In this document: positions 55,106-64,000 of the stretch, piece after piece | Position numbering within the stretch: position 1 is the stretch's first letter | Layout: each line of letters starts with the position of its first letter | From: Paraglaciecola algarum | GTDB lineage: Bacteria > Pseudomonadota > Gammaproteobacteria > Enterobacterales > Alteromonadaceae | Assembly (NCBI RefSeq): GCF_021532655.1 | Contig: NZ_JAKGAS010000002.1 | Coordinates: forward strand, 310,001 to 374,000 | Direction of reading: 5' to 3' | Length of the DNA stretch: 64,000 nucleotides | The notes under the pieces: model-generated | Told to the model about the DNA's origin: nothing | The model's database searches: none | The model's input: only the letters and a program-made list of their open reading frames with translations | Made by a program: the position numbers and the translations under genes

Positions 55106-56071
55106 TTAGTACCCGTGAGATTTTACAACTTGATTACGTAATTTAGCGCCTTGGTGAAATAAAACTAAATTGTTTAAAGCTAAATCACGCCAAGTGATGA
55201 TGACGTCATTGTATGTGCCTCCGGAGTGCGGTGTAATGAGTAGATTTTTTGTGGACCACAAAAATGAAGATTGGCTTAATGGCTCCTTTTTACTGACGTC
55301 AATTCCCGCGCCTTTTAATATTCCTTGATTCAACGCTGTGGCTAAGTCATGTTCGTTAACCGCATTTCCTCGTCCAACATTAAAAAAGAAACTAGGTTTT
55401 TTCATGGCGTTAAAAATATCTATATTAAATAGCTCATTCGTTTCATGAGTTTTAGGTAAGGTTGAAATAACCATATTGGCTTGTGCAACGGCTAAAGGAA
55501 GATCTTGTAATTTATAGACAATATCGACATTTTCAGTTGTTTTAGAGGGGTTTTTACGCACACCTATTATGTTTGCACCAAATGCTTTTAAACGTTGCAC
55601 TATGGCTAAACCGACTGAACCTAGGCCGATCACTAAGACTGTTTTCCCGCGTAATTGGAATAATGAATCACACTCAGTCAAGCTGGTTGTGTACCAATTT
55701 TTATGTTGTTGGTTTTTTACTGAAGTAGGAATGCCTCGAATGACGCTTAATATTAATGCCAAAGCATGGTCTGCCACTACGTCATGGTGTGAGTCTGAAC
55801 AATTAGTCAGAGTAAAGTCTGTATCAATTAATTCGGGATATTCTTGTAGCCACTCCACCCCAGTGCCAAATTGTTGAAACCAGACTAAATTAGGTAACAG
55901 GGATAGATATTGTTTGGGAAAATCACCTAAAACAATATCTATATCTTGGGCGTATTTTTGGATTAAAGCTAAATCTGTGGTCACTAATACCTCACGGTCA
56001 CCTGCGTATTTCAGCAAAGTGGTGGTAGAAGCCGTGTCCATAAATTTATCTTCAATCCACATTATTAACAT
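55106..56071 (-). CDS. D-2-hydroxyacid dehydrogenase
   Basis: A 321-residue NAD-dependent enzyme. The nucleotide-binding GLGSVG, the substrate Arg in NVGRGNAV, and the catalytic His in TPHSGG are visible; GADVxKEPL-like GIDVSKKEPL supplies the Glu. It lies 20 bases after the GPH symporter gene and so ends the pentose operon. It might reduce a 2-keto acid side product such as glycolaldehyde-derived glyoxylate or a 2-keto-3-deoxy acid; this is inference. The residue before WIEDKF is a possible later start. Confidence 0.85.
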   Translation of the reverse strand: MLIMWIEDKFMDTASTTTLLKYAGDREVLVTTDLALIQKYAQDIDIVLGDFPKQYLSLLPNLVWFQQFGTGVEWLQEYPELIDTDFTLTNCSDSHHDVVADHALALILSVIRGIPTSVKNQQHKNWYTTSLTECDSLFQLRGKTVLVIGLGSVGLAIVQRLKAFGANIIGVRKNPSKTTENVDIVYKLQDLPLAVAQANMVISTLPKTHETNELFNIDIFNAMKKPSFFFNVGRGNAVNEHDLATALNQGILKGAGIDVSKKEPLSQSSFLWSTKNLLITPHSGGTYNDVIITWRDLALNNLVLFHQGAKLRNQVVKSHGY

Positions 56072-56091
56072 GGCATGTTAATCCTTGTTTA

Positions 56092-57423
56092 TTATTGCCC
56101 CTTGGTCGCAACCAACCTTTTAGACCAAGCATCGTCTAATTTGTATAGCTGTAATAAGGCTAAACAGATTAGTGCTCCGATTGCAGGGCTCGCAGAAAAT
56201 ATTGTGACTATACCATTTAAAGAAGTTTCAGTTTGCTCGACATTTGCTTGGTAACCATAGGCGGCGAGTAACCAACCGGTTAATGCTCCGCCTATTGCAA
56301 TACCAAATTTAAGGCTCAACAAGTGGCCTGAAAAACTCATAGCCATAGGCCCACGACCATTCTGACTAATACTATGATCTACAGTATCGGGAATAGTCGA
56401 AAATAACATAGGTATTAGCATCATATGGAAAAATTGTGTTAACAAGGTAATGAACAAGGCGATATACATTAAATCTGCGGGTACAAAAAATAAAATACAA
56501 TTTGAAATGGCTATGCCTATGCAAGCAAGTTTCATCAATTTCACTTTACACATCACTTTGCTGGCCCAATTCGATACTAGCGCGCCAATAATGCCGCCTA
56601 TCATGCTAACTGTTACAAATGTACCTATTAAATTTTCCAAGCCTAGATAATAACTCACATAATAAGGCATGACTCCTCCGCGCATCGCGACAGTAATCAA
56701 CAAAAAGAAGGTGACACCAGCAATGATCCACCATTGGTTATTACTCAAAACGATGCCAATGTCCTCTTTAATTGACACATTGTTTGTGGCGACATTAACC
56801 CTTTCTTTGGTAAATGCAAAACAGCCAACAAAACACAAGACTGCAAAAATTGCCATCACAGCCATAGCCAAAGAAAAACCAAGCTGTTCATCCCCCTCAC
56901 CAAAGTAGGCCACTAATGGCAAAGTAGCGGCAGCGATAATTAATCCTCCTGCTTTTGCCATGGCAAAACGCCATGACTGAATTGAGGCTCGCTCTCGAAC
57001 ATCACTTGTTAATACTCCACCTAGTGCAGAATAAGGAATATTAATAGCCGTGTAAGCTGTCATCATTAATGTATAAGTAACATATGCATACACTAATTTG
57101 TTGCCATCTGAGGCGTCTGGAGTAGTAAACGCTAAAACCGCGAGCAAGCCATAAGGTATGGCTACCCAAATTAAAAACGGACGATAACGGCCCCATCTTG
57201 TTTGGGTTCTGTCCGCTAATGCGCCCATTAACGGGTCGGTAACAGCATCAAATATGCGGACTACTAACATCAAGGTACCTGCCGCTGCAGCGGTAATGCC
57301 AAACACATCTGTGTAGAAAAACATCATAAAGTTGATCACAACTTGGAAAACAATATTGCTGCCTGTATCGCCAAGGCCGTAGCCAAGCTTTTCTTTAGTA
57401 GTTAACTTAACGTTAGATTCCAT
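56092..57423 (-). CDS. GPH-family glycoside/pentoside:cation symporter
   Basis: A 443-residue MFS_2 (GPH) transporter with about twelve helices. LGYGLGDTGSNIVFQ, RIFDAVTDPLMGALADRTQTRWGRYRPFLIW and NIPYSALGGVLTSD are the diagnostic melibiose/xyloside-carrier motifs. It lies in the operon between the dehydrogenase genes and imports probably xylosides, arabinosides or their oligomers together with sodium or protons. Specificity follows from context only. Confidence 0.92.
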   Translation of the reverse strand: MESNVKLTTKEKLGYGLGDTGSNIVFQVVINFMMFFYTDVFGITAAAAGTLMLVVRIFDAVTDPLMGALADRTQTRWGRYRPFLIWVAIPYGLLAVLAFTTPDASDGNKLVYAYVTYTLMMTAYTAINIPYSALGGVLTSDVRERASIQSWRFAMAKAGGLIIAAATLPLVAYFGEGDEQLGFSLAMAVMAIFAVLCFVGCFAFTKERVNVATNNVSIKEDIGIVLSNNQWWIIAGVTFFLLITVAMRGGVMPYYVSYYLGLENLIGTFVTVSMIGGIIGALVSNWASKVMCKVKLMKLACIGIAISNCILFFVPADLMYIALFITLLTQFFHMMLIPMLFSTIPDTVDHSISQNGRGPMAMSFSGHLLSLKFGIAIGGALTGWLLAAYGYQANVEQTETSLNGIVTIFSASPAIGALICLALLQLYKLDDAWSKRLVATKGQ

Positions 57424-57499
57424 TAGATTTATCCTTTTTATTTGTTGTTATTTGATGGTGAAAACCTTTGATTCTGTTTACCACTGAGCTATCTCAGGT

Positions 57500-59086
57500 T
57501 TAACTTGAGATTGGGTTAGTAGTAAATTCTCCGTTCACTCTGCGCATAATTTTAAGGGGATTGGTGTCTTGTAATTCAGCAGGTAGTAAATCGTGAGGCG
57601 TATCTTGATAACTGACAAATCTGACAAATCGATAGATGGCATCGATACCCACACTAGTAGAGGCTGCGATAGATGATGAAGGGTAAGGACCGCCATGGTT
57701 TTGTGAACCGCAGACTTCCACTCCGGTAGGAAAACCGTTAAAAATAATGCGGCCAACTTTTTGTTCAAGTTTTGTTACCAAAGCTTTTACTAAAGCTGTG
57801 TCTTGGTCTGTTGTGTGAATACTTGCTGTTAGGTTTCCGTCTATTGTTTGGGCAATTTTCACAAACTCTTGGTCGTTATCACATTCAACAATTAGTGTTG
57901 CGGGACCAAAGACCTCGTGTTGTAACTCAGGGCTGTGTAAGAATTGTTTTGCTGTTGTATTAAGTACTATATTTGGTGGTTGAATAGAACTATCCAATTG
58001 CTGGCTATTTTCATTTACCCAGCTTACATTTGGGTGTTGTAAAATCTGCTCAACACCTTGACAGAATGCCTTACCTATTCCCTCATTCAACAACAAGTTC
58101 CTAGGATTATTGGCCATATATTTCGCCACTAAATTGACAAACTCCGGGTTCTTTTGAATAACCACCACGCCTGGTGAGGTACAAAATTGGCCCGTACCCA
58201 TGCACACAGAGTTAGCTAGGTTTTGTGCAATATTTTCGCCTGATTGAAGTAAGGCATTATGGGTCATGAATACTGGATTTACGCTACCCATTTCAGCAAA
58301 TACAGGGATTGGGTTTGTTCGCCTTGCTGCTGCGTCCATCAAAGCTCTACCTGCAGTCAACGAACCAGTAAATCCTACCGCTTGGGTGATAGTGTGTTCG
58401 ACTAAGTCTATTGATAACGACACGGTATTGCCTTGCAATAGTGAAAAAACGCCTTTTGGCATACCGCATTTAGTTATGGCTTTATCTATTGCACAGGCAA
58501 ATAATTCGTTGGTAGCAGGATGTGAAGGATGGCCTTTTACTACCACAGGATTACCTGAAGCTAACGCAGATATGGTGTCTCCACCAATTGAGCCAAAAGC
58601 GAATGGGAAGTTTGAGGCGCCAAATACAGCCACCGGACCAAGTGGTTTTAATAATTTACGTAAATCAGGTTTAGGTACTGGTTGGCGTTGCGCATCGGCG
58701 GTATCAATACTGGCTTGTATCCAACTACTATTTTTTACAATGGCAGCAAAGGCTCTTATTTGCCCAGTAGTGCGCCCGCGTTCACCGGTTAATCTCGGCA
58801 GTCCAAGAGCCGTTTCTTGATTGCACACTGCTAATAATTGATCGCCTAAGGACTCTATTTCTTCTGCAATGGCTTCAAGAAACTCTGCTCTGGCGGTATT
58901 AGGTGTTTGACTATAAGCTTCAAAAGCTGAAGCGGCTGCGTGTAATGCTTGTTCCACTTCGTTTGATTGGCAACTGTGATGTTTAGGTAAAGGTTCTAGA
59001 TTCGCTGGATCTTGCGCCTGAAAGCTACTTCCTTTGGGCGTCACCCAGTTACCAGCAATATAAGATTGTTGAGTTAAGTTATGCAT
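57500..59086 (-). CDS. 2-oxoglutarate semialdehyde dehydrogenase-like ALDH
   Basis: An aldehyde dehydrogenase of 528 residues that should oxidise 2-oxoglutarate semialdehyde to 2-oxoglutarate, the last step of the Weimberg route. The NAD region GFTGSLTAGRAL, the Glu in FAEMGSVNP and the catalytic Cys in GTGQFCTSPG are present. The length and the N-terminus (IAGNWVTPKGSSFQAQDPAN) fit the KGSA-dehydrogenase type III group. It follows the 2-keto-3-deoxy-pentonate dehydratase gene by 9 bases. Confidence 0.9.
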   Translation of the reverse strand: MHNLTQQSYIAGNWVTPKGSSFQAQDPANLEPLPKHHSCQSNEVEQALHAAASAFEAYSQTPNTARAEFLEAIAEEIESLGDQLLAVCNQETALGLPRLTGERGRTTGQIRAFAAIVKNSSWIQASIDTADAQRQPVPKPDLRKLLKPLGPVAVFGASNFPFAFGSIGGDTISALASGNPVVVKGHPSHPATNELFACAIDKAITKCGMPKGVFSLLQGNTVSLSIDLVEHTITQAVGFTGSLTAGRALMDAAARRTNPIPVFAEMGSVNPVFMTHNALLQSGENIAQNLANSVCMGTGQFCTSPGVVVIQKNPEFVNLVAKYMANNPRNLLLNEGIGKAFCQGVEQILQHPNVSWVNENSQQLDSSIQPPNIVLNTTAKQFLHSPELQHEVFGPATLIVECDNDQEFVKIAQTIDGNLTASIHTTDQDTALVKALVTKLEQKVGRIIFNGFPTGVEVCGSQNHGGPYPSSSIAASTSVGIDAIYRFVRFVSYQDTPHDLLPAELQDTNPLKIMRRVNGEFTTNPISS

Positions 59087-59095
59087 AGGTTTTTC

Positions 59096-60277
59096 CTAAA
59101 TTAGATTACGTTGAGCAAGATTTTTCATTAACGCGCTGATACCAAATTCCCAAGGTGCAATTTGATTTGAAAAATCTACAGTATTTTGCAGCGTACCAAT
59201 GTGTTTGGTAGAAATACTGACGATATCGCCAGTCTTGTGAGTGAAGCCTTTTCCAGCTTCACCTCGGTCTTGTGTTGGGGTAAACAAGGTGCCGGTGAAT
59301 AGTGCTAAACCATCTGGGTATTGGTGACAGTCTGAAATGGTTTGCGAGACTAAGTCTTCTACATCACGGCTTATTTGCACCATGTCGTTGGTGGCATCTA
59401 ATTCATATTCGTCTTGTGCACCTTTGACATTAAGTGTGACTAAAGATGACCTGACGTCGTCTAATGAATAACTGTCGTCAAATAAGCGAATGATTGGGCC
59501 AATCGAACAAGAGGCATTATTGTCTTTGGCTTTGCCAAGTAATAATGCACTGCGGCCTTCTACATCTCTGAGATTGACGTCATTACCTATAGTAGACCCT
59601 ACTATTTTGCCTTGATTGTTCACCGCTAATACTATTTCAGGCTCGGGATTGTTCCAACTGGAAATAGGGTGAAGGCCAACTTGAGCACCTAAACCGACAG
59701 ATGATAAAGGTTGAGATTTGGTAAATACTTCAGCATATGGCCCAATTCCAACCTCTAAATACTGAGACCACATATTTTCTTTGATCAATATTTCTTTTAA
59801 GGCTAGGGCTTCTGTTGAGCCTGGCACTAAGTTGTTTACTGAGGAACCAATAGTGTCGTAAATTTTTTGACGAATACCTTTAGCTACGTCAGCGTTGCCT
59901 TCGGCTTTTTCTTCAATTACACGTTCTAACATTGAACTAACAAAGGTTACACCACAGGCTTTGATGGCTTGTAAATCAAAGGGAGATAATAGATGTAAAT
60001 AGTTTTTGTCGAGTGGGTGTTGAATAGAATTAGCGTAAAGCGCGGCAACGCTGCCTAAACTTCTAAAATTCCCTGCCTCAAGTTGTTTTTTGCTAATTCC
60101 AATATTAAGTATCTCTGAACAGGTAGGTGCGATACTGGATATGTCATATACATTCGAATCATGTAACCAAATTGGCGTAGGACCAGCGATGGGAAAGTCT
60201 GAAGATTGCGGTACCCAAGCCCGGCCAATTAATGTGCCTGTATATTGATCTGAAGGTAAATATGTGTCTATTTGCAT
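59096..60277 (-). CDS. FAH-family 2-keto-3-deoxy-pentonate dehydratase (XylX/AraD type)
   Basis: A 393-residue fumarylacetoacetate-hydrolase-fold protein, the size of Caulobacter XylX. It should dehydrate 2-keto-3-deoxy-D-xylonate or -L-arabonate to 2-oxoglutarate semialdehyde. Metal ligands are in VGIGPYAEVF and PEPEIVLAV-like NPEPEIVLAVN; NDVNLRDVEGRS, LGKAKDNNASCSIGP and TGTLFTPTQDRG are further conserved segments. It sits 31 bases after the sugar-acid dehydratase gene. Confidence 0.88.
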   Translation of the reverse strand: MQIDTYLPSDQYTGTLIGRAWVPQSSDFPIAGPTPIWLHDSNVYDISSIAPTCSEILNIGISKKQLEAGNFRSLGSVAALYANSIQHPLDKNYLHLLSPFDLQAIKACGVTFVSSMLERVIEEKAEGNADVAKGIRQKIYDTIGSSVNNLVPGSTEALALKEILIKENMWSQYLEVGIGPYAEVFTKSQPLSSVGLGAQVGLHPISSWNNPEPEIVLAVNNQGKIVGSTIGNDVNLRDVEGRSALLLGKAKDNNASCSIGPIIRLFDDSYSLDDVRSSLVTLNVKGAQDEYELDATNDMVQISRDVEDLVSQTISDCHQYPDGLALFTGTLFTPTQDRGEAGKGFTHKTGDIVSISTKHIGTLQNTVDFSNQIAPWEFGISALMKNLAQRNLI

Positions 60278-60308
60278 GTGTAAAACCTATTGCTTAACTG
60301 GGTCATGA

Positions 60309-62090
60309 TTAATGGTTGTGTCTGGGTAATTTTTTAGCGATTTTCTGATACTTAGTGGCCACTTCAATCACAGCTCCTTGAGACAAATCACCCACTGTAT
60401 CGCGGTATATTTCTTGCCAAGGCGTTTCGGATACTGGTGGTGTGGCTATGCTTGATTGTTTGCGCATGGCTAATTCACTTTCGTCGAGCAACACATCGCA
60501 AATACCATTGGCTATATCAATACGTAATATATCGCCAGATTGGATATAGGCTAAACCGCCACCTACTGAACTTTCAGGGCAAACGTGCAAAATGGATGGA
60601 CTATCAGAAGTACCAGATTGCCTGCCGTCACCAAGAGTGGGTAGACTAGTAATGCCCTGTTTAATTAAATAGTCGGGTGGTTGCATATTGACGACTTCGG
60701 CAGATCCAGGCCAACCTATGGGGCCTGCGCCGCGCAATACCAGAATACAGGTACCATCAATATTTAGTGCTGGATCATTAATAGTGGCGTGATATTGCTC
60801 TGATGTATCAAACACTACTGCTCTGGCTTCAAATACGCCATTACTGTTAGGTTTAGACAGAAAACGTTGTTCGAATTCGGCTGAAATAACACTGGTTTTC
60901 ATGATCGCAAAATCAAAGAAGTTGCCTGAGAATACTGCAAAACCGGCGTCTTTTTTCATGGGCGATGAGTAGGGTTTAATTACCTCTGTGTCATGACTCT
61001 GTTTATTTTGCAGATTTTTGGACATGGACTGCCCAGTAACACTTAACACTTCACCATTTAACTCGCCGGCTTCTAGTAGTTCCCACATAATGGCGGGTAC
61101 ACCACCTGCGCGGTGAAAACGTTCACCTAAATATTCGCCTGCCGGTTGTACATTGGCCAACAAAGGAATAGGTCTTGCCAAGGTATTCCAGTCTTCGGCC
61201 GTGATTTCGATTCCAGCATGCCTAGCCATGGCCATTAAATGAGGGTGTGCATTAGTTGAGCCGCCAATAGCTGAAATGACTTTCATGGCATTGATAAAGG
61301 AATCTTTGTTAAGGATTTTAGAAGGGGTTAAGTCTTCGTATGCCATTTCTACAATACGTACACCGGTTCGATAGGCAATTTGACCACGTTCTTTATAAGG
61401 CGCCGGAATAGCCGCGCAACCCGTTAAAGACATACCTAATGCTTCAGCCACTGAGTTCATAGTTAAAGCGGTGCCCATAGTATTACAATGTCCAGCAGAT
61501 GGTGCAGAACTCATAGCTAAATTTAGAAATTCGGTTTCGTCAATTTCACCTGCGGCTAGGCGTTTTCTAGAACGCCAAATTACTGCCCCCGAGCCGACTA
61601 ATTCACCATCGTGCCAACCATCCAGCATTGGACCGCCAGACAGCACTATGGCTGGAATATCTACCGTTGAGGCCGCCATTAAATTAGAGGGGGTAGTTTT
61701 GTCACAACCTGTCGTTAACACCACAGCATCAATAGGGTAACCATGTAAGATTTCCACTAGACCCATATAAGCCAGATTTCGGTCTAATGCAGCTGTGGGG
61801 CGTCGACAATTTTCAAAGATAGGGTGAGTGGGAAATTCAATGGGGATCCCCCCCGCTGCGCGGATCCCATCTTTTACTCTTTTCACTGTTTCTAGGTGAA
61901 TACGATTACACGGGGCTAAATCACTGCCCGATTGAGCAATACCTATAATAGGTTTGCCAGAGCGCAGTTCTTCTGGCGTTACGCCATAATTCATAAAGCG
62001 CTCTAAATACAAGGCGGTTAAATCAATGTGGTCTGAATTATCAAACCAATCTTCAGATCGAAAACGGCGAGTTTTTTTAATATATTCCAT
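60309..62090 (-). CDS. IlvD/Edd family sugar-acid dehydratase (xylonate/arabonate)
   Basis: A 593-residue Fe-S dehydratase, distinct from the ilvD earlier in the window. It should convert D-xylonate or L-arabonate to the 2-keto-3-deoxy acid. Cluster and metal residues are in AQSGSDLAPCN, TTGCDKTTPSN and SAGHCNTMGTA; GDGRQSGTSDSPSILHVCPE replaces the Ilv[10 protein letters not shown]. The N-terminus (RRFRSEDWFDNSDHID) is that of the pentonate dehydratase group. It follows the GH43 gene by 5 bases. Confidence 0.9.
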   Translation of the reverse strand: MEYIKKTRRFRSEDWFDNSDHIDLTALYLERFMNYGVTPEELRSGKPIIGIAQSGSDLAPCNRIHLETVKRVKDGIRAAGGIPIEFPTHPIFENCRRPTAALDRNLAYMGLVEILHGYPIDAVVLTTGCDKTTPSNLMAASTVDIPAIVLSGGPMLDGWHDGELVGSGAVIWRSRKRLAAGEIDETEFLNLAMSSAPSAGHCNTMGTALTMNSVAEALGMSLTGCAAIPAPYKERGQIAYRTGVRIVEMAYEDLTPSKILNKDSFINAMKVISAIGGSTNAHPHLMAMARHAGIEITAEDWNTLARPIPLLANVQPAGEYLGERFHRAGGVPAIMWELLEAGELNGEVLSVTGQSMSKNLQNKQSHDTEVIKPYSSPMKKDAGFAVFSGNFFDFAIMKTSVISAEFEQRFLSKPNSNGVFEARAVVFDTSEQYHATINDPALNIDGTCILVLRGAGPIGWPGSAEVVNMQPPDYLIKQGITSLPTLGDGRQSGTSDSPSILHVCPESSVGGGLAYIQSGDILRIDIANGICDVLLDESELAMRKQSSIATPPVSETPWQEIYRDTVGDLSQGAVIEVATKYQKIAKKLPRHNH

Positions 62091-62095
62091 TTTAT

Positions 62096-63718
62096 TTACG
62101 CTTCACTAATTGTAATTGGTTGATAATCGAAATGATGGAAATCAGCGTGTATGCCTTCATGGCTTAAATCTGAACAATGCAAACATACAAATGCGCCAGT
62201 AAAAAAGCCTTTGCCTTGAACGTAATCGTCGGAGAGTTTCCATGCAGCAAACTTCTGCTTTAGGGGGGTCCAATTTTGTTCATCGATTGAGTAATAAAAG
62301 GTGAAAACTGATTGCCTAACGCTGACTTTTATAGAGATGTTTTCTACAGCTTGAGCAATGAGTATGGGATTGTCGTAGTAGAAATACTGTGCTTGTCCAT
62401 TGTCCACTTGAATAATTTTAATGCTGCGTGAATTGATCGTTTTATCAAAGTCAACAAAGCAATAAACCCAGTTTTCGGTATTGTAATACATTGTCATACC
62501 AGCATTTTGTTGCTCATGGTTTGGCTTAAAAGACAAACTAGTGAGTGCATCAAAATTAATATGTTTCCAACGATGACCGATAGTGGATTGGTCAAATCTG
62601 GAGATTAATGGTTCTTGTCCAATTAATCTTAAACTAGCATGAGCAGTTAACACTTCGCCCATTTCTGGGTTAAAAGGGATCCGTAGGGTTTGCCATTCAG
62701 GATCTAATTGGCCTTTATCAAAGTTATCGATAAATGATTCGTCAGTTTGTTTTGCTGGGGTGAAAAATGAAGGTGCGGGAATGAGTTCTTTTGCTTGTCC
62801 CCCACCGACTAAGTAGGGCCAGTTGTTTCGCCATTCAATTTTGTCTATAGCGGTTTCTCTACCTAAGGGGCAGTACCCTTGTTTGGTTCCCTCTGTTTGA
62901 GTTGAGCGGCCATTTAGTGGGCGGCCTACTAAATAGACTAAATACCATTCATTACTATGTGTGTGGATCATCGCACCATGTCCCGCTTTTTGTAACGGTT
63001 CGAAAGGTTTGTCGATCATGCTTAATATGATTTCGTCGGGGTGTAATTCGTAGGGTCCATCCACATTTTTACTTCTCAGTACAGTCACGGCATGTTTGTA
63101 TTCAGTGCCGCCTTCCGCAACTAACAAATAATAATATTCATCTTTTTGGTATATATGTGGGCCTTCGGTTAGTTTACGTTGAGTGCCAGTAAAAATAATT
63201 TTGCGCTGGTTACTTAAACTTTGCTGCTCATGAAAATACTCCTGCAGCACTATATTATTATGAGGGTTACTGTGATGGCGTGGGCCCCAAGTACGATAAG
63301 TTAAGTATTTCCGCCCTGATGTATCGTGATACAGGGATGGGTCAAAACCACCTATTTTTAAGCGTATAGGCTCACTCCAAGGCCCTGTGATGTTTGCAGC
63401 TGTCACTAGAAATGTATCACCACATTTCCAAGGGCTTTGGACACTTTTTACATTGGAATATACTAACCAGAATAAACCGTCTTGATAACTTAAACATGGC
63501 GCCCAAACTCCGCCAGAATCGGGTATACCGTGCATATCTAATTGGCTAACTCGGTTCAATGGTTGTGCGACTAAATTCCAATCTTGAAAATTAGTGCTGT
63601 GATAGATACGTACTCCTGGAAACCACTCAAATGTTGAAGTAGCAATATAATAATCGGGACCATTACGGCATATCACTGGGTCTGGGTTGAAACCTTTAAT
63701 TATAGGATTATTGATCAT
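62096..63718 (-). CDS. GH43 beta-xylosidase/alpha-arabinofuranosidase
   Basis: A 540-residue intracellular-looking glycosidase without a signal peptide. The five-bladed GH43 domain (residues 1-310) begins IKGFNPDPVICRNG, with the catalytic-base Asp in NPDP; WAPCLSYQDG, GGFDPSLYHD and TEGPHIYQKDEYYYLLVAEGG follow, with a Glu general acid in TEGPH. A beta-sandwich C-terminal domain (GH43_C2, LRLIGQEPLISRFDQS onward) completes it. It heads the operon and should release xylose or arabinose for the downstream enzymes. Confidence 0.92.
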   Translation of the reverse strand: MINNPIIKGFNPDPVICRNGPDYYIATSTFEWFPGVRIYHSTNFQDWNLVAQPLNRVSQLDMHGIPDSGGVWAPCLSYQDGLFWLVYSNVKSVQSPWKCGDTFLVTAANITGPWSEPIRLKIGGFDPSLYHDTSGRKYLTYRTWGPRHHSNPHNNIVLQEYFHEQQSLSNQRKIIFTGTQRKLTEGPHIYQKDEYYYLLVAEGGTEYKHAVTVLRSKNVDGPYELHPDEIILSMIDKPFEPLQKAGHGAMIHTHSNEWYLVYLVGRPLNGRSTQTEGTKQGYCPLGRETAIDKIEWRNNWPYLVGGGQAKELIPAPSFFTPAKQTDESFIDNFDKGQLDPEWQTLRIPFNPEMGEVLTAHASLRLIGQEPLISRFDQSTIGHRWKHINFDALTSLSFKPNHEQQNAGMTMYYNTENWVYCFVDFDKTINSRSIKIIQVDNGQAQYFYYDNPILIAQAVENISIKVSVRQSVFTFYYSIDEQNWTPLKQKFAAWKLSDDYVQGKGFFTGAFVCLHCSDLSHEGIHADFHHFDYQPITISEA

Positions 63719-64000
63719 GGATATAATGACACCTAATAAAATGTAAAAAATATGTTGCTAGTATGTGCATTAAAATAATATGTTCCCGGTAACATGGCAA
63801 GTTTTTAGATAATGATTGAGAACTTAAATAAAGGCTAAAATGATTTACATAAAGATGGTTTGTATTGCGTAATGTGATAAAAATTGGATAAATTTAGTCT
63901 TAAGGTATTAAATCTGTTAGCTAAGTTGTTTATGTGTTATTTACTGTTAAGAATAATTGACCTAGGCATTGGCTTCGCCAGCTAATTTCCATACAAAAAT
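63719..64000. other. Region upstream of the pentose operon, no gene seen
   Basis: The last 282 bases are AT-rich and probably hold the operon promoter. No coding frame, clear hairpin or recognisable operator is seen. A xylose dehydrogenase and lactonase, needed for a complete pathway, would have to lie further on or elsewhere. Confidence 0.4.

Noticed and set aside
60309..62090. Second ilvD gene for amino-acid synthesis
   Set aside because: The N-terminus, the GRQSGTSDSP segment and the sugar operon place it in the pentonate dehydratase group.

Overview
The window looks like the chromosome of a marine gammaproteobacterium of the order Alteromonadales, most like Alteromonadaceae such as Glaciecola or Paraglaciecola (genus inferred, not proven). 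Pointers are low GC, class II ilvC beside ilvY, an enterobacterial-type sfsA-dksA-gluQ-pcnB-folK-panB-panC-yadG-yadH order, a marine-type dedicated sortase system, and large sugar-degradation operons. I see no rRNA, tRNA or CRISPR array.

Layout. 0.0-9.1 kb: branched-chain amino acid genes (start of ilvC, its divergent regulator ilvY, then ilvD-ilvA) with comM, a TRIC-type membrane protein, a VOC protein and glutaminase. A decayed copy of the ilvA 3' tail lies at about 9.05 kb. 9.1-15.4 kb: a tsgA-like transporter, ftsY-ftsE-ftsX, divergent rsmD, a YjaG-type gene and a MarC-family gene. 15.7-25 kb: pepB, sfsA, dksA, gluQ, pcnB (apparently starting at AUU, as in E. coli), folK, panB, panC and the PLP decarboxylase panP. 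25-28.3 kb: an EAL protein with one altered metal residue, a TrmB-like methyltransferase and the YadGH ABC exporter. 28.4-35.1 kb: a complete proteobacterial dedicated sortase system: sortase, VIT/VWA substrate with LPQTAT tail, PdsO, PdsR and PdsS, the kinase having a CBM9-like sensor region. 35.1-38.3 kb: a CBS protein, an FG-GAP/ASPIC-UnbV lipoprotein and a small unlisted gene.

38.4-46.1 kb is the accessory region. A REP-associated tyrosine transposase gene is broken twice: by a 263-bp MITE with exact TTA target duplication, and by a 72-bp REP-like insert. Next comes a chromosomal integron: intI at the right with a LexA-like box and 18-bp repeats upstream, and to its left a cassette array reading away from intI with four attC sites and a truncated fifth. 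The cassettes carry an unknown 88-aa protein, an ORF-poor segment, an unknown 78-aa protein, an unusually large segment with LysR, azoreductase and SDR genes, and a higBA toxin-antitoxin pair with its own promoter and operator.

46.2-64 kb: two small unknowns, a yjjX-type NTPase, a 57-aa gene and an MBL-fold hydrolase. Then come two leftward sugar loci. One (48.9-54.8 kb) encodes a Gfo/Idh oxidoreductase, sugar isomerase/epimerase, sugar MFS carrier, Tat-type gluconate-2-dehydrogenase-like subunit 3 and GMC oxidoreductase, and resembles systems that oxidise sugars or glycosides at C3. The other (55.1-63.7 kb) encodes a GH43 glycosidase, IlvD/Edd sugar-acid dehydratase, FAH-family 2-keto-3-deoxy-pentonate dehydratase, ketoglutarate-semialdehyde dehydrogenase, GPH symporter and D-2-hydroxyacid dehydrogenase: a Weimberg-type non-phosphorylative route from xylosides or arabinosides to 2-oxoglutarate.
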